DNA of 48,113 nt from Ruminococcaceae bacterium UBA2719 (GTDB lineage: Bacteria; Bacillota; Clostridia; Oscillospirales; Acutalibacteraceae), in the NCBI GenBank assembly GCA_002353935.1, contig DEKP01000030.1:1-48113 (forward strand), written 5' to 3'. Position 1 is the stretch's first letter. Each line of letters opens with the position of its first letter. This document shows positions 26,011-34,201 of this stretch, piece after piece. Position numbers and translations under genes: made by a program. Under the pieces are notes generated by a model, which ran no database searches, was not told the origin of the DNA, and saw nothing but the letters and a program-made list of their open reading frames with translations.

Positions 26011-26103
26011 TTGCAAATCTTGATTTTGCGAATCTTGATTCACGAATCTTGATTTTGCGAATCTTGATTCACGAATCTTGATTTCACGAATCTTGATTTT
26101 GCG
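26011..26103. repeat. Minisatellite of 14-15 bp units between ribF and the M14 gene
   Basis: Six to seven head-to-tail copies of CGAATCTTGATT plus a 2-3 bp variable end (TTG or CA). A more decayed copy lies at about 25998-26012. The array ends at the ribosome binding site of the peptidase gene. Each unit contains the small palindrome GAATC-TT-GATTC in the CA variant. Copy number could alter spacing of promoter elements for either divergent gene. Confidence 0.85.
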
Positions 26104-26114
26104 ACAGAGGTAAC

Positions 26115-26978
26115 ATGTCTATTTTCAGCCAGAGCGAATTTGATTCATCCCGTTTAAGCTATTTTGAAAATAAGCTTATAAAAAAATATCCTTTTATAAA
26201 AAAGGAATGTATAGGATACACAGCGCTTTCAAAGCCCATAAACGCCTATACGATCGGCGATAACGGCAGCGCAGTTATCTGTGCAGCGTTTCATGCTCTT
26301 GAGAGAGTAACGTCAGCTATACTCACAAGATATATTTTTGAAAAGGCAGAAGAATATAAAAACGGTGCAAATTTATCTTTCACCGCAATCCCTATGATAA
26401 ATCCGGACGGCGTTGATATCAGTATCCACGGCATAAAAGCAGCAGAAAAATTTCTGCCTTTAATAATCAGCAGAACTAATGGAGATACCCAATCATGGCA
26501 GGCAAACGCAAGAGGAGTAGATCTAAATCACAATTTTAATGCAGGGTTTCTTTCTGTCAGAAAAAACGAGATAAAAAACGGCTATATTCTCTCAGGACCC
26601 ACTCGCTTTGGTGGAGGCTCTCCCGAAAGCGAAAAAGAGACCAGGGCTCTTGTGAATTTTTGCAAAAAAAACAATTTCTCGGCCGCTGTCGCTCTCCATT
26701 CCCAAGGAAGAGAAATTTATTATGATTTCAAAAATCATGCACAAGAAAGTGAAAAAATCGCAAAGCAAATGTCAAAGCTTTCAGGCTACATCCTCTCCTC
26801 TCCTGAAAATATAGCTACCGGAGGAGGCTTCAAGGATTGGTTTTGCGAATATTTTCATCGTATAGGTATAACTCTGGAAATAGGGCTTGGAAAAAATCCG
26901 CTAGACAAGTGCGTTGCCGATACAGAGTACGATTTAGTGGCAAAGATGCTCGATGTTGTTGTATTACAACACGGTTAA
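26115..26978 (+). CDS. M14-family zinc carboxypeptidase
   Basis: 287 residues. Zinc ligands fit His60 and Glu63 (HALE) and His195 (ALHSQG). The substrate-binding NARGVDLNHNF (Arg133, Asn138) and the catalytic Glu255 in GITLEIG are present, so the enzyme should be active. Homologues cleave cell-wall gamma-D-Glu-diaminopimelate bonds or peptides. There is no signal peptide, which suggests an intracellular role such as muropeptide recycling or engulfment-type use in the mother cell; this is an inference. GAGG lies seven bases ahead of the ATG, directly after the minisatellite. Confidence 0.88.
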   Translation: MSIFSQSEFDSSRLSYFENKLIKKYPFIKKECIGYTALSKPINAYTIGDNGSAVICAAFHALERVTSAILTRYIFEKAEEYKNGANLSFTAIPMINPDGVDISIHGIKAAEKFLPLIISRTNGDTQSWQANARGVDLNHNFNAGFLSVRKNEIKNGYILSGPTRFGGGSPESEKETRALVNFCKKNNFSAAVALHSQGREIYYDFKNHAQESEKIAKQMSKLSGYILSSPENIATGGGFKDWFCEYFHRIGITLEIGLGKNPLDKCVADTEYDLVAKMLDVVVLQHG

Positions 26979-27090
26979 TACTATAATCCTTGATTAAAAT
27001 TTTTAATATCTGTTGCGTTAAATTTCGCATAACTGCGTTGTTGTCAGTATAAGAGTAAATTTGAATTGTACTTGGCAATAATTAAAGCAA

Positions 27091-27125
27091 AAAGCCGAAG
27101 AGACTGTCATCGTCTTTTCGGCTTT
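27091..27125. terminator. Bidirectional terminator between M14 gene and asnB
   Basis: Stem of 14 positions, 27091-27104 with 27112-27125, centred on AAAGCCGAA/TTCGGCTTT, with A and T runs. Confidence 0.75.
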
Positions 27126-27136
27126 AACACATAAAA

Positions 27137-29422
27137 TTATTGATTTTCTTCCGGTAAATCCTCTTTTAACTTGTCCTTTAACTGGTCAAAGAAGGATGTG
27201 TCGCTTTCATATTTTGTTTTTCCTGCCAAGTCATCAAAAGTAATATGATCTTCAGGCTTTTGAGTATTATCTGCTGTTGTTTCAGCATTAGAAGCTTTGC
27301 TCTGATTTTCAAGATTTACGCTTTTGGCACGAGTAAAACGAGGAGAACTCTGTTCATTTTTTTCTTCTAAGTTTTCTTTTGGCTTTGAAGGCTCTGTAAC
27401 GGGCTTTTGAGAAGCTTTTAAGTCAGCCTTTTTGATCTGTTCATCGCTGATAGCAGTAAAAACTTTTGTCTTATCGTCCGACGCTTCAGATTCTTCCTGA
27501 GCATCATCAAATTCGTTGTTTGCAGGCTCCTCGTCTTCAAAAGGATTGTTTTCCAGTTCATCAGCGCTTGCAGGCTGCGGCTCAGTCTCTTCTACTGCTC
27601 CAAAATATATTTGATACCATACAAGGAACACATATACTGTCCATATTTTTCTTGAATTATCTTCTTTTTCCAGATAATGGTCGTTTAAAAATCCGATCAA
27701 AATATCAGTATTAAAAAATTTCTCAGCCGTTGCAGACGTAAACATATCCTTTACTACGTTATAGTAGTGTTCATCTCTAAGCCACACGCGTGTAGGAACA
27801 GGGAACCCGAGCTTTTCTTTTTCTGCAACAACTTCAGGCAAATGGCGTGCCGCTGCCTTGCGCATAGCATATTTTGTATTAAACTTGTTTACTCTAAGCT
27901 CTGACGGCAAGGATGAAGCCACCTTGAATACTTCTTTATCCAAGAACGGAACGCGCAGCTCCAAGGAGTTTGCCATACTCATTCTGTCCGCCTTTAAAAG
28001 AATATCTCCGACCATCCACATGTTGATATCAAGATACTGCATTTTTGTAACATCATCATATCTGCGGGCGCGGGTATAAATTCTTCTTACCAGCTTGCTC
28101 GGATCTGTTGCAAGCGACGGCTTTTTAAGTATATCCTTTTTCTGCTTTAAATCATACATATATGCGTTACCGATAAAGCGTTTTTCCAGCGGATGAGTAG
28201 CGCGGATCAGATAATCTCTGCCCTTGATATCCGGCAGTTTCTTACATACGGCACAGATAGCGCGGCGAATACAGTACGGTACTATTTTTTGATAAACTTT
28301 GAATACTCTCGGATCGTTGTAACAGGTGTAACCGCCGAAAAGCTCGTCGGCACCTTCTCCGGAAAGTACAACCTTAACGTATTCGCTGGCAAGCTTGGTA
28401 ACAAAATAAAGGGCTATACAAGACGGATCCGCAAGGGGTTGATCCATATGATACTGAACCTTAGGCACAGCTGCCCAAAATTCTTCGCTTGTGATAAGCT
28501 TTGAGTGATGCTCAACATCGATCTTTTCGCTCAGGCTCTCTGCCCAGGTTATCTCATTATATTTTTCGCCGAAGTCAAATCCAACGGTAAAGGTCTTTTG
28601 TCCCGAAAAATAGGTCGATACATAGGAGGAGTCAACGCCGCTCGACAAAAAGCAGCCTACTTCTACATCGGAAATTTTATGAGCGTTAACAGAATTTTCA
28701 AAAACCTCTTCAATTTTATTAACAGCCTCTTCTTCCGTCATCTCGTTATCCGGATTGAACTTTGGTTCAAAATATCGCTGAGTCTCAACAACTCCGTTGC
28801 GGTACCAAAGAAAATGTCCCGGTAAAAGGCAATATACATTTTCAAAGAAGGTCATTGGTTGGGGGCAGTATTGGAATGAAAGATAATGATCCAAAGCCTT
28901 TTCATTGAAGATTTTTTCAAAATTCGGATGCTCTAAAATGCTTTTTATTTCGGAAGCATAACACAGCGAATCACCTATCATAGTATAGTGCAGAGGTTTG
29001 ATGCCAAAGAAATCGCGGGCTAAAAACAAAGCTTTAGTTTCCTTATTGTATATAGCAAAAGCAAACATACCCCGAAGATGCTCAAACATCTCTTCTCCCC
29101 ATTCTTCAAACGCGTGCAAAAGCACCTCGCTGTCCGACGAAGTAGAGAACTTGTGTCCCAGCTCCTCAAGCTCTTTTCTTAATATTTTATAGTTATAAAT
29201 TTCTCCGTTAAAAGTCAAAACGAGTGTGCCGTCCTCGTTTTCTATCGGCTGGTCGCCCTGATCAAGGTCAATGATCGAAAGTCGGCAAAAGCCCATTGAA
29301 ATATATTCATCTTGGTAAAATCCGTTGGAATCAGGACCCCTATGGGTGATAACCTCCGTCATTTTACGAATAACATTTTCACGTTGTTCAATTTCACCGG
29401 TAAAACCACAAATACCGCACAT
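27137..29422 (-). CDS. asnB: Glutamine-dependent asparagine synthetase with acidic tail
   Basis: 761 residues. An N-terminal class II glutaminase (Cys2 in MCGICGF, FNGEIYNYK) is followed by the ATP-dependent synthetase domain with the pyrophosphatase loop FLSSGVDSSYVS. The enzyme makes asparagine from aspartate, glutamine and ATP. Catalytic homology ends near residue 609 (VFLVWYQIYFG). The remaining 152 residues form a Glu/Asp/Ser/Lys-rich, low-complexity tail ending in a short amphipathic stretch (FFDQLKDKLKEDL). Such a tail is not part of the usual enzyme of about 610-640 residues. AGGAG precedes the ATG. Monocistronic. Confidence 0.93.
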   Translation of the reverse strand: MCGICGFTGEIEQRENVIRKMTEVITHRGPDSNGFYQDEYISMGFCRLSIIDLDQGDQPIENEDGTLVLTFNGEIYNYKILRKELEELGHKFSTSSDSEVLLHAFEEWGEEMFEHLRGMFAFAIYNKETKALFLARDFFGIKPLHYTMIGDSLCYASEIKSILEHPNFEKIFNEKALDHYLSFQYCPQPMTFFENVYCLLPGHFLWYRNGVVETQRYFEPKFNPDNEMTEEEAVNKIEEVFENSVNAHKISDVEVGCFLSSGVDSSYVSTYFSGQKTFTVGFDFGEKYNEITWAESLSEKIDVEHHSKLITSEEFWAAVPKVQYHMDQPLADPSCIALYFVTKLASEYVKVVLSGEGADELFGGYTCYNDPRVFKVYQKIVPYCIRRAICAVCKKLPDIKGRDYLIRATHPLEKRFIGNAYMYDLKQKKDILKKPSLATDPSKLVRRIYTRARRYDDVTKMQYLDINMWMVGDILLKADRMSMANSLELRVPFLDKEVFKVASSLPSELRVNKFNTKYAMRKAAARHLPEVVAEKEKLGFPVPTRVWLRDEHYYNVVKDMFTSATAEKFFNTDILIGFLNDHYLEKEDNSRKIWTVYVFLVWYQIYFGAVEETEPQPASADELENNPFEDEEPANNEFDDAQEESEASDDKTKVFTAISDEQIKKADLKASQKPVTEPSKPKENLEEKNEQSSPRFTRAKSVNLENQSKASNAETTADNTQKPEDHITFDDLAGKTKYESDTSFFDQLKDKLKEDLPEENQ

Positions 29423-29463
29423 TTAGCAAAACTCCTTTCAGATAATTTGCAACAATTAAATTT

Positions 29464-29492
29464 ATAATACCATATTATCTCAAAAACTGCAA
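29464..29492 (-). promoter_or_regulatory. Predicted promoter of asnB
   Basis: On the minus strand TTGCAG (29487-29492), 17-bp spacer, TATTAT (29464-29469). Confidence 0.5.
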
Positions 29493-29659
29493 TAAATAGA
29501 TTATAAATTATTTAAAAAGTCTGTGATATATTAAACTGCATTTATTTTTTAGAACAAAAAAGCGTTTGATTTTAGTTGTTTTATCAAACTAGTTGTTTGT
29601 ATTTCTTTCAACAGTTATTAATTTTGCAACTACCGAGTGTATTTTAACCTCATATATCC

Positions 29660-29688
29660 TTGACATATAATCTTGAAATAAATATAAT
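29660..29688 (+). promoter_or_regulatory. Strong promoter of the B12 riboswitch transcript
   Basis: TTGACA (29660-29665), 17-bp spacer, TATAAT (29683-29688); a perfect consensus promoter. Confidence 0.85.
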
Positions 29689-29714
29689 ATTGCTGAATAA
29701 AGCGATTTTGTATC

Positions 29715-29840
29715 ATAAGATACGCCCGAACGCCTGTTTGACGCAAGGGGACAAGGGAAGCGCGGTGAGAATCCGCCGCAACAGCCATTACCGTATTTGA
29801 AATTTGATTTTCATAAGTCGGAATGCTTGTCATCTCGTAA
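29715..29840 (+). promoter_or_regulatory. Cobalamin (B12) riboswitch
   Basis: The conserved core reads AAGGGAAGCGCGGTG then AGAATCCGCCGCAACAGCC (29753-29786), the B12 box of adenosyl/hydroxocobalamin riboswitches. The flanking 5' element GACGCAAGGGGAC and the closing 3' element AAGTCGGAATGCTT (29815-29828) are typical. It lies between a consensus promoter and a terminator-like hairpin ahead of the DUF4430 lipoprotein gene, so B12 should turn the two downstream genes off. Confidence 0.92.
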
Positions 29841-29885
29841 AATGTAAATGGTTCTTGGGCAATGGAGAACGCAAAGTTGCGGTAT

Positions 29886-29919
29886 AAGTGCGTTTTCTTG
29901 AAGGACGCATTTATTTTTT
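29886..29919 (+). terminator. Expression-platform terminator of the B12 riboswitch
   Basis: Stem AAGTGCGT/ACGCATTT (29886-29893 with 29905-29912) followed by a T-rich tract, shortly before the ribosome binding site at 29940-29945. Confidence 0.65.
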
Positions 29920-29951
29920 ATTCAATTATTTGAATGAAAAGAGGAAACAAA

Positions 29952-30431
29952 ATGAAAAATCAAAGAATTTTATCCATACTTGCTTTACTGTGTATGCTGC
30001 TGTCTCTTTGCTCCTGCTCATCAAAGAAGGCTGATACCGCTGCAACTACAGCTTCACAAAGCGTTACAGATGTTGCTGAAACTCAAACAGTCGACTTGAT
30101 GGCAGACGCAAAGTACAAGGAAGACACTGAGCTTGGAAAAGGCAAAACCAGCTTTACTTTTTATGTAGATGTAGACGGCAGCAAGGTTAACTTTAAAATC
30201 AATACCGATAAAAAAACGGTAGGTGAAGCGCTGCTTGAAAATGATTTGATCAAAGGAACTGACAGCGATTATGGTCTGTATGTCAAAGAAGTAAACGGAA
30301 TATCTGCCGATTATGACAAAGACGGCTACTACTGGGCTTTTTATGTTAATGAAGAATATGCTCAGACAGGCGTAGACACTACCGATATAGAAGACGGTAT
30401 GACCTGCAGCTTTGTACGCACAAAGGGGTAA
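29952..30431 (+). CDS. DUF4430 lipoprotein, predicted cobamide-binding
   Basis: 159 residues. A lipoprotein signal peptide (LALLCMLLSLCSCSS, with the lipid-modified Cys in the LCSC region) and a short Ala/Thr linker precede a DUF4430 domain. That family is structurally related to the C-terminal domain of transcobalamin and intrinsic factor. Domain features include TVGEALLENDLI and GYYWAFYVNEEYAQTGVD. Combined with the upstream B12 riboswitch and the downstream ECF S component, it is probably the surface capture protein for a corrinoid. ATG 29952 follows AGAGGAAAC; the stop sits one base ahead of the next start. Confidence 0.88.
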   Translation: MKNQRILSILALLCMLLSLCSCSSKKADTAATTASQSVTDVAETQTVDLMADAKYKEDTELGKGKTSFTFYVDVDGSKVNFKINTDKKTVGEALLENDLIKGTDSDYGLYVKEVNGISADYDKDGYYWAFYVNEEYAQTGVDTTDIEDGMTCSFVRTKG

Positions 30432-30432
30432 T

Positions 30433-30966
30433 ATGATAAAAAAATCAAACAGATTAACTCTGTTTGAAATGTGTTTGTTTGCTTTTTTCGCAGCAATGAT
30501 GTTTATGTCCAAAATCATACTCGAATTTTTACCTAATGTGCATATGTTAGGGATGTTCGTAGTATTGCTGACATCCGTTTATCGCAAGAAGGCGCTTATA
30601 CCTATCTATCTTTTTGTGCTTATAGAAGGGGTGTATGTAGGCTTTGCGCTGTGGTGGGTTCCGTATCTTTATATATGGACAGTGTTGTGGGGCTTTGCAA
30701 TGTTAATACCCAAAGACTGCAACAAAAAATATATGATAATAGTATACCCGTTGGTTTGTGGTTTGCACGGATTTTTATACGGTACGCTGTATGCACCGTT
30801 TCAGGCGTTTGCATTTTCTCTGAATTTTAAGCAAAGTTTAGTTTGGATTGCAGCCGGTCTTCCTTGGGACTCCATACATGGGATAAGCAATTTCTTTATG
30901 GGATTTTTGGTATATCCGTTAAAAATGTTATTGCAAAAGCTGCACAAAAGCGTTGGCGCAAGGTAA
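30433..30966 (+). CDS. ECF transporter S component, probably for B12 or a precursor
   Basis: 177 residues with five to six hydrophobic segments. The N-terminal AAMMFMSKIILEFLPNVHML carries the helix-1 small-residue pattern used by S components to dock on EcfT, and the inner loops are short. It is translationally coupled to the DUF4430 lipoprotein gene: start ATG 30433 follows AAGGGG, which overlaps the end of that gene. Riboswitch control points to cobalamin, cobinamide or dimethylbenzimidazole (CbrT/CblT-like). The EcfAA'T module must be encoded elsewhere. Confidence 0.82.
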   Translation: MIKKSNRLTLFEMCLFAFFAAMMFMSKIILEFLPNVHMLGMFVVLLTSVYRKKALIPIYLFVLIEGVYVGFALWWVPYLYIWTVLWGFAMLIPKDCNKKYMIIVYPLVCGLHGFLYGTLYAPFQAFAFSLNFKQSLVWIAAGLPWDSIHGISNFFMGFLVYPLKMLLQKLHKSVGAR

Positions 30967-31155
30967 AAGCAAAAAACAAGAAAAACCTACAATTCAAAAT
31001 GTGGTCTCTGTTTTGGTTTTATAATAACTTAGCTGCAAAGGAATTTAACTTTTATAGCAAAAATATGAATAACAAAATTTTAGATCGCCTTAATAACTTT
31101 TCAAATTGTTAAATTTAAGTTCATAGGAAATTCACATTTTTTATAAAAGGTAGGA

Positions 31156-31166
31156 TATAATATAAT
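31156..31166 (+). promoter_or_regulatory. -10 region ahead of the candidate small RNA
   Basis: Two overlapping TATAAT hexamers (31156-31161 and 31161-31166). A -35-like TTCACA at 31131-31136 is 19 bp from the first; the match is imperfect. Confidence 0.45.
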
Positions 31167-31169
31167 TGT

Positions 31170-31304
31170 ACAATTCAAGAACCGCAACTTGATTTGTATT
31201 GTTCTACCCTCCTCAATGCAGACGATATGTCTGACATTGTACCCCTCATTTATTTGGGTTTATCCCCGCAAAAAAATGCCGAGCTGTTACGCTCGGCTTT
31301 TTTG
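31170..31304 (+). ncRNA. Candidate trans-acting small RNA with C-rich motifs
   Basis: About 135 nt between a -10 region and a strong terminator (GCCGAGC/GCTCGGC, 31278-31284 with 31291-31297, then six T). A 5' hairpin pairs TCAAG with CTTGA. A middle hairpin pairs CAGAC with GTCTG (31219-31223 with 31229-31233). Three C-rich segments lie outside the stems: ACCCTCCTC (31206-31214), ACCCCTC (31241-31247) and TCCCC (31263-31267). The first is nearly a perfect complement of the GAGGAGG ribosome binding sites common here. RsaE/RoxS and csRNA-type regulators of Firmicutes use such motifs. No ribosome binding site or convincing reading frame is present. Confidence 0.55.
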
Positions 31305-31306
31305 TT

Positions 31307-31409
31307 TGTCATTTTGACCAAGGCGATTTTCCTTAACAGGAACCGATTATTTTATGCACAGGGTGTTCCCTTTGCTTTTACGGCTGTGCTCCGCCCGGCC
31401 AAAATGACA
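31307..31409. repeat. Short inverted-repeat element, MITE-like
   Basis: Ends TGTCATTTTGACC (31307-31319) and GGCCAAAATGACA (31397-31409) match as inverted repeats at 12 of 13 positions. They enclose about 77 bp with no reading frame and a GC-richer end (GCTCCGCCC). It may be a small non-autonomous element or simply an extended hairpin after the small-RNA terminator. No target-site duplication is clear. Confidence 0.4.
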
Positions 31410-31449
31410 GTTTTATTATTTAGTGCTTATAGCAATAAATTTAATTTTC

Positions 31450-32874
31450 TTACAAGAAGAAATCTCCAAGACTGTACTGCGTACCGTCAATAGTGATTTT
31501 GCCGGTACTTTTTATTTCTGCGACTTTTTGCTCGATTTCCTCATCCGTTAAGGTTAAGCCTATAGCTTTGGCATTATATGAAATACTATTTTCGTGGCGG
31601 AGATCTTCAAGAGCAGTCAGCTCAACGCCGTCTTTCTTATAGGTGTTGTTTTCGAGTATAAACTCTTGATCATTACTTCTATTGCTAAATAAGGTTTGTT
31701 TGTTACCTGTTGTAGCGTTAGCTTCAATGGTAGAATCTATAACAGTTACTGTATTATTTTCTGCCGATTCATACAAAACCAAGGTCGAGAAGTCGTTCCA
31801 ACCCTCTGCATTATAGGTCTTATCATTGATACCTATGAGCTCACAATTGGTAAAGGTTACATGTACATCGGGAGACCACGACTGATATGCGCACCAGCCG
31901 GTTACTGCGGTCATTTTATCAACGTTAATGTCCATTGGACCGTTGTTGCTTGCAACGTTAATTGCGTACATATCTGCAATCACGGTTACGTTACTGAGAT
32001 CCACTTCGCCGCCTTCGGTGTTGCCATAGAAAGAAATGCCTCTCTGTGCACCAGACGCATCAAGCGTTAGATCGGCAAGGTCTATATCAAGCTCTTCGGT
32101 GTTGCCGTCAAAGTTTAATATTCTTGTTGCTCCGGGAGCTACATTTATGGTGTGTCCGTTGCCGTTGATTTTTACTTTAGCCGGTGCACTAATGACTCCT
32201 GATGCAGTAATATCTTGAGTAAGTACAACAGGTTCACCGTTTTCGATTGCTTCTTCCAGCTGCGCAGGAGTGGAAACTACTGCAGGCTCTTCGCCGGGTT
32301 CAAAGCCGGTGAGAACTGCATAAGCCACTGATTCATCATTAAACGGAGCCTTTTGAATAGCTCTTGCGATAAATGTCAGTTCAACGGGGTCATTTAACAT
32401 TCCATTTGAATCGGTAGTATCAGCATTTGTGATAGTCTTGTCATATGAAATTTTGTTGCCGTCAAGTACAGGATACTCTGCAAGTGCGCCGTCGTCACTC
32501 TGTGGAACTTCACGCCAAAGAATAGTTTTGTCGCCTTCGGTTTTGAGCACCTGCCAACCATCAGCCTTTTCCCATGTTACCAGCCCCTTAGATGTATCGG
32601 TTACCTCTACAAACAAATATGCGTCAACTGTTGTATCGAGTTTAACAACAGGGTCCTTTGCCTGAGAAGTTCCGGGAATGATTTTATAATCTGTTCCGGT
32701 GGTCTCAGTAAGTGTCAAATTTGTTGTCTTTGCGTTTTGAATTACATTTTTAAGCGGGGTTGCTGAAGTGTCAGCCTGATAATAAGCGAAGGTTCCGCCG
32801 CCGATGATCATGATTGCCGCTACTGCTGCTGCGCCTAAAGAGGTCGCAAGCTTCTTTTTGTTTTTGATTTTCAT
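31450..32874 (-). CDS. SipW-dependent exported protein with beta-helix-like domain
   Basis: 474 residues. The signal segment has the SipW-type pattern, a long hydrophobic stretch ending GGGTFAYYQADTSATPLKN. Next comes a TasA/camelysin-like domain with YKIIPGTSQAKDPVVKLD and DAYLFVEVTD. From about residue 205 there is a repetitive, Asn/Asp/Thr-rich region (VKINGNGHTINVAPGATRIL and similar) typical of right-handed beta-helix, pectate-lyase-like folds. It is probably a surface matrix or adhesive protein. No sortase motif or membrane anchor is present, so retention would be by assembly. Last gene of the cluster; AAAGGTC precedes the ATG. Confidence 0.85.
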   Translation of the reverse strand: MKIKNKKKLATSLGAAAVAAIMIIGGGTFAYYQADTSATPLKNVIQNAKTTNLTLTETTGTDYKIIPGTSQAKDPVVKLDTTVDAYLFVEVTDTSKGLVTWEKADGWQVLKTEGDKTILWREVPQSDDGALAEYPVLDGNKISYDKTITNADTTDSNGMLNDPVELTFIARAIQKAPFNDESVAYAVLTGFEPGEEPAVVSTPAQLEEAIENGEPVVLTQDITASGVISAPAKVKINGNGHTINVAPGATRILNFDGNTEELDIDLADLTLDASGAQRGISFYGNTEGGEVDLSNVTVIADMYAINVASNNGPMDINVDKMTAVTGWCAYQSWSPDVHVTFTNCELIGINDKTYNAEGWNDFSTLVLYESAENNTVTVIDSTIEANATTGNKQTLFSNRSNDQEFILENNTYKKDGVELTALEDLRHENSISYNAKAIGLTLTDEEIEQKVAEIKSTGKITIDGTQYSLGDFFL

Positions 32875-32949
32875 AGTTTATGACCTTTCTTTATATTTTT
32901 TATTTTTAGGGATAGCAAGACGAAAAGCCGTTCCCTTGTTTTTAATAAT

Positions 32950-34179
32950 TTAAGCCTTGACAACTGTCCAGCTGCCGTCCGTGTTCTCATTAACCTTGTA
33001 GCCGTCTGCTACATATTCCTTGAACTTCTCCAGAGTCAAACCGGTATTTTTAAAGGTACCGCCTTTGATAATTAGCTCGGCCTTAGTGTTTGCTTCAGGC
33101 ATATCCGGCCATTGATATACGTTAATTATACCGTCGATAGTACCGGTCATGCTCTCGTCGATGATACATACAGAACCCTGATCAAGATAATCAGAATTTG
33201 TCCAGTCCATAATATCGAGCGCAACTGCGCCTGCCGGTACAGTAATGTTGGTATTGCCCTTGATAGTGACACTGCCGTAGTTAGATGATACTGCGTAGCC
33301 GTTAGCCATTCTGTTACCGTTTGTAACGCCGTCTATGTTAACGTTTTCAAGAGTAAGATCAGCGTAGTTTTGAATCATTATTAATATGCTGTCGCTCGCG
33401 TCTTCGCCAATACCGATGGTTCCGTCCTTAAGGGTAACGGTAGCGCCCGGTAAGAACTGGAAGCACTGGGTCTGAGTACCCGCGGAGCCTGCAAGATTGT
33501 TACTTACCAAATAATCGTTGCCATTTAAGTCAACAGTTGCGGTATCGCCCTGTTTAACAACAACGCCCGGAGCGTCTTCGTCGTCAGCAGTGAGCACTAC
33601 ACTCTGTACCCCTGCATCAAGAGCATTTTTCATATCTTTGCCGTTTGTCAGAGTAGTCGGAATATTTGCATAAGCCTCTTGCTCATCTGCAAACGCATCC
33701 TTTTGAATAGCCTTTGCAATAAAGCTAAGCTTTACCTTGCCGTCGGGCATATCGGATTCTTCTAAAGCTGCACTGTAGCTGACCTTGTTATTTTTGAGAA
33801 TAGGATATTCTTTCGGGTCATTAGCACCGACTGTACGGTAGTAAATATTGTCATATCCGTTGAGAAGCGTCCAGCCGTCGGCGATTTCATATGTAACCTT
33901 GCCTTCGGTCTCGTCTACAACTTCAACAAAGAGATAAGCGTCGATATCGTTGTCGATAACAGCCTTTGGATCCTTTGTCTGCTCGGTGCCGGGGATAATC
34001 TTGTACTGATTTGGAGTTTCTTCTACATCTACGGTTACCTTAGAAGGATCAAACTCATTGACCTTGGCGTCAGAAACGTCTTTGAGGTAGGAGATGGTGC
34101 CAGAAATCGCGATAACGATAACAGCAAGCGCTACTGCGAGAACGGAAAGTAAAATTCGGGTTCTTTTTGATGATTTCAT
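32950..34179 (-). CDS. SipW-dependent exported protein, second beta-helix type
   Basis: 409 residues. The signal segment ends ISGTISYLKDVSDAKVNEFD, followed by the same core as its neighbour (YKIIPGTEQTKDPKAVID and DAYLFVEVVD). From about residue 200 a beta-helix-like region follows (VVKQGDTATVDLNGNDYLV, ATVTLKDGTIGIGED). The C-terminus GYKVNENTDGSWTVVKA resembles a small domain found at the end of many clostridial surface proteins. The two beta-helix proteins are clearly paralogous over the first 190 residues, indicating duplication. AAAGGAAA lies ahead of the ATG. Confidence 0.85.
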   Translation of the reverse strand: MKSSKRTRILLSVLAVALAVIVIAISGTISYLKDVSDAKVNEFDPSKVTVDVEETPNQYKIIPGTEQTKDPKAVIDNDIDAYLFVEVVDETEGKVTYEIADGWTLLNGYDNIYYRTVGANDPKEYPILKNNKVSYSAALEESDMPDGKVKLSFIAKAIQKDAFADEQEAYANIPTTLTNGKDMKNALDAGVQSVVLTADDEDAPGVVVKQGDTATVDLNGNDYLVSNNLAGSAGTQTQCFQFLPGATVTLKDGTIGIGEDASDSILIMIQNYADLTLENVNIDGVTNGNRMANGYAVSSNYGSVTIKGNTNITVPAGAVALDIMDWTNSDYLDQGSVCIIDESMTGTIDGIINVYQWPDMPEANTKAELIIKGGTFKNTGLTLEKFKEYVADGYKVNENTDGSWTVVKA

Positions 34180-34201
34180 GTTGTGTTTCCTTTCTTTTTA
34201 T

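Noticed and set aside
26011..26103. CRISPR-like repeats
   Set aside because: Units are directly adjacent 14-15 bp copies without spacers, so it is a minisatellite.
30843..31112. An 89-residue frame overlapping the end of the S-component gene
   Set aside because: The first half is out of frame with a well-supported membrane protein, and no start signal is present.
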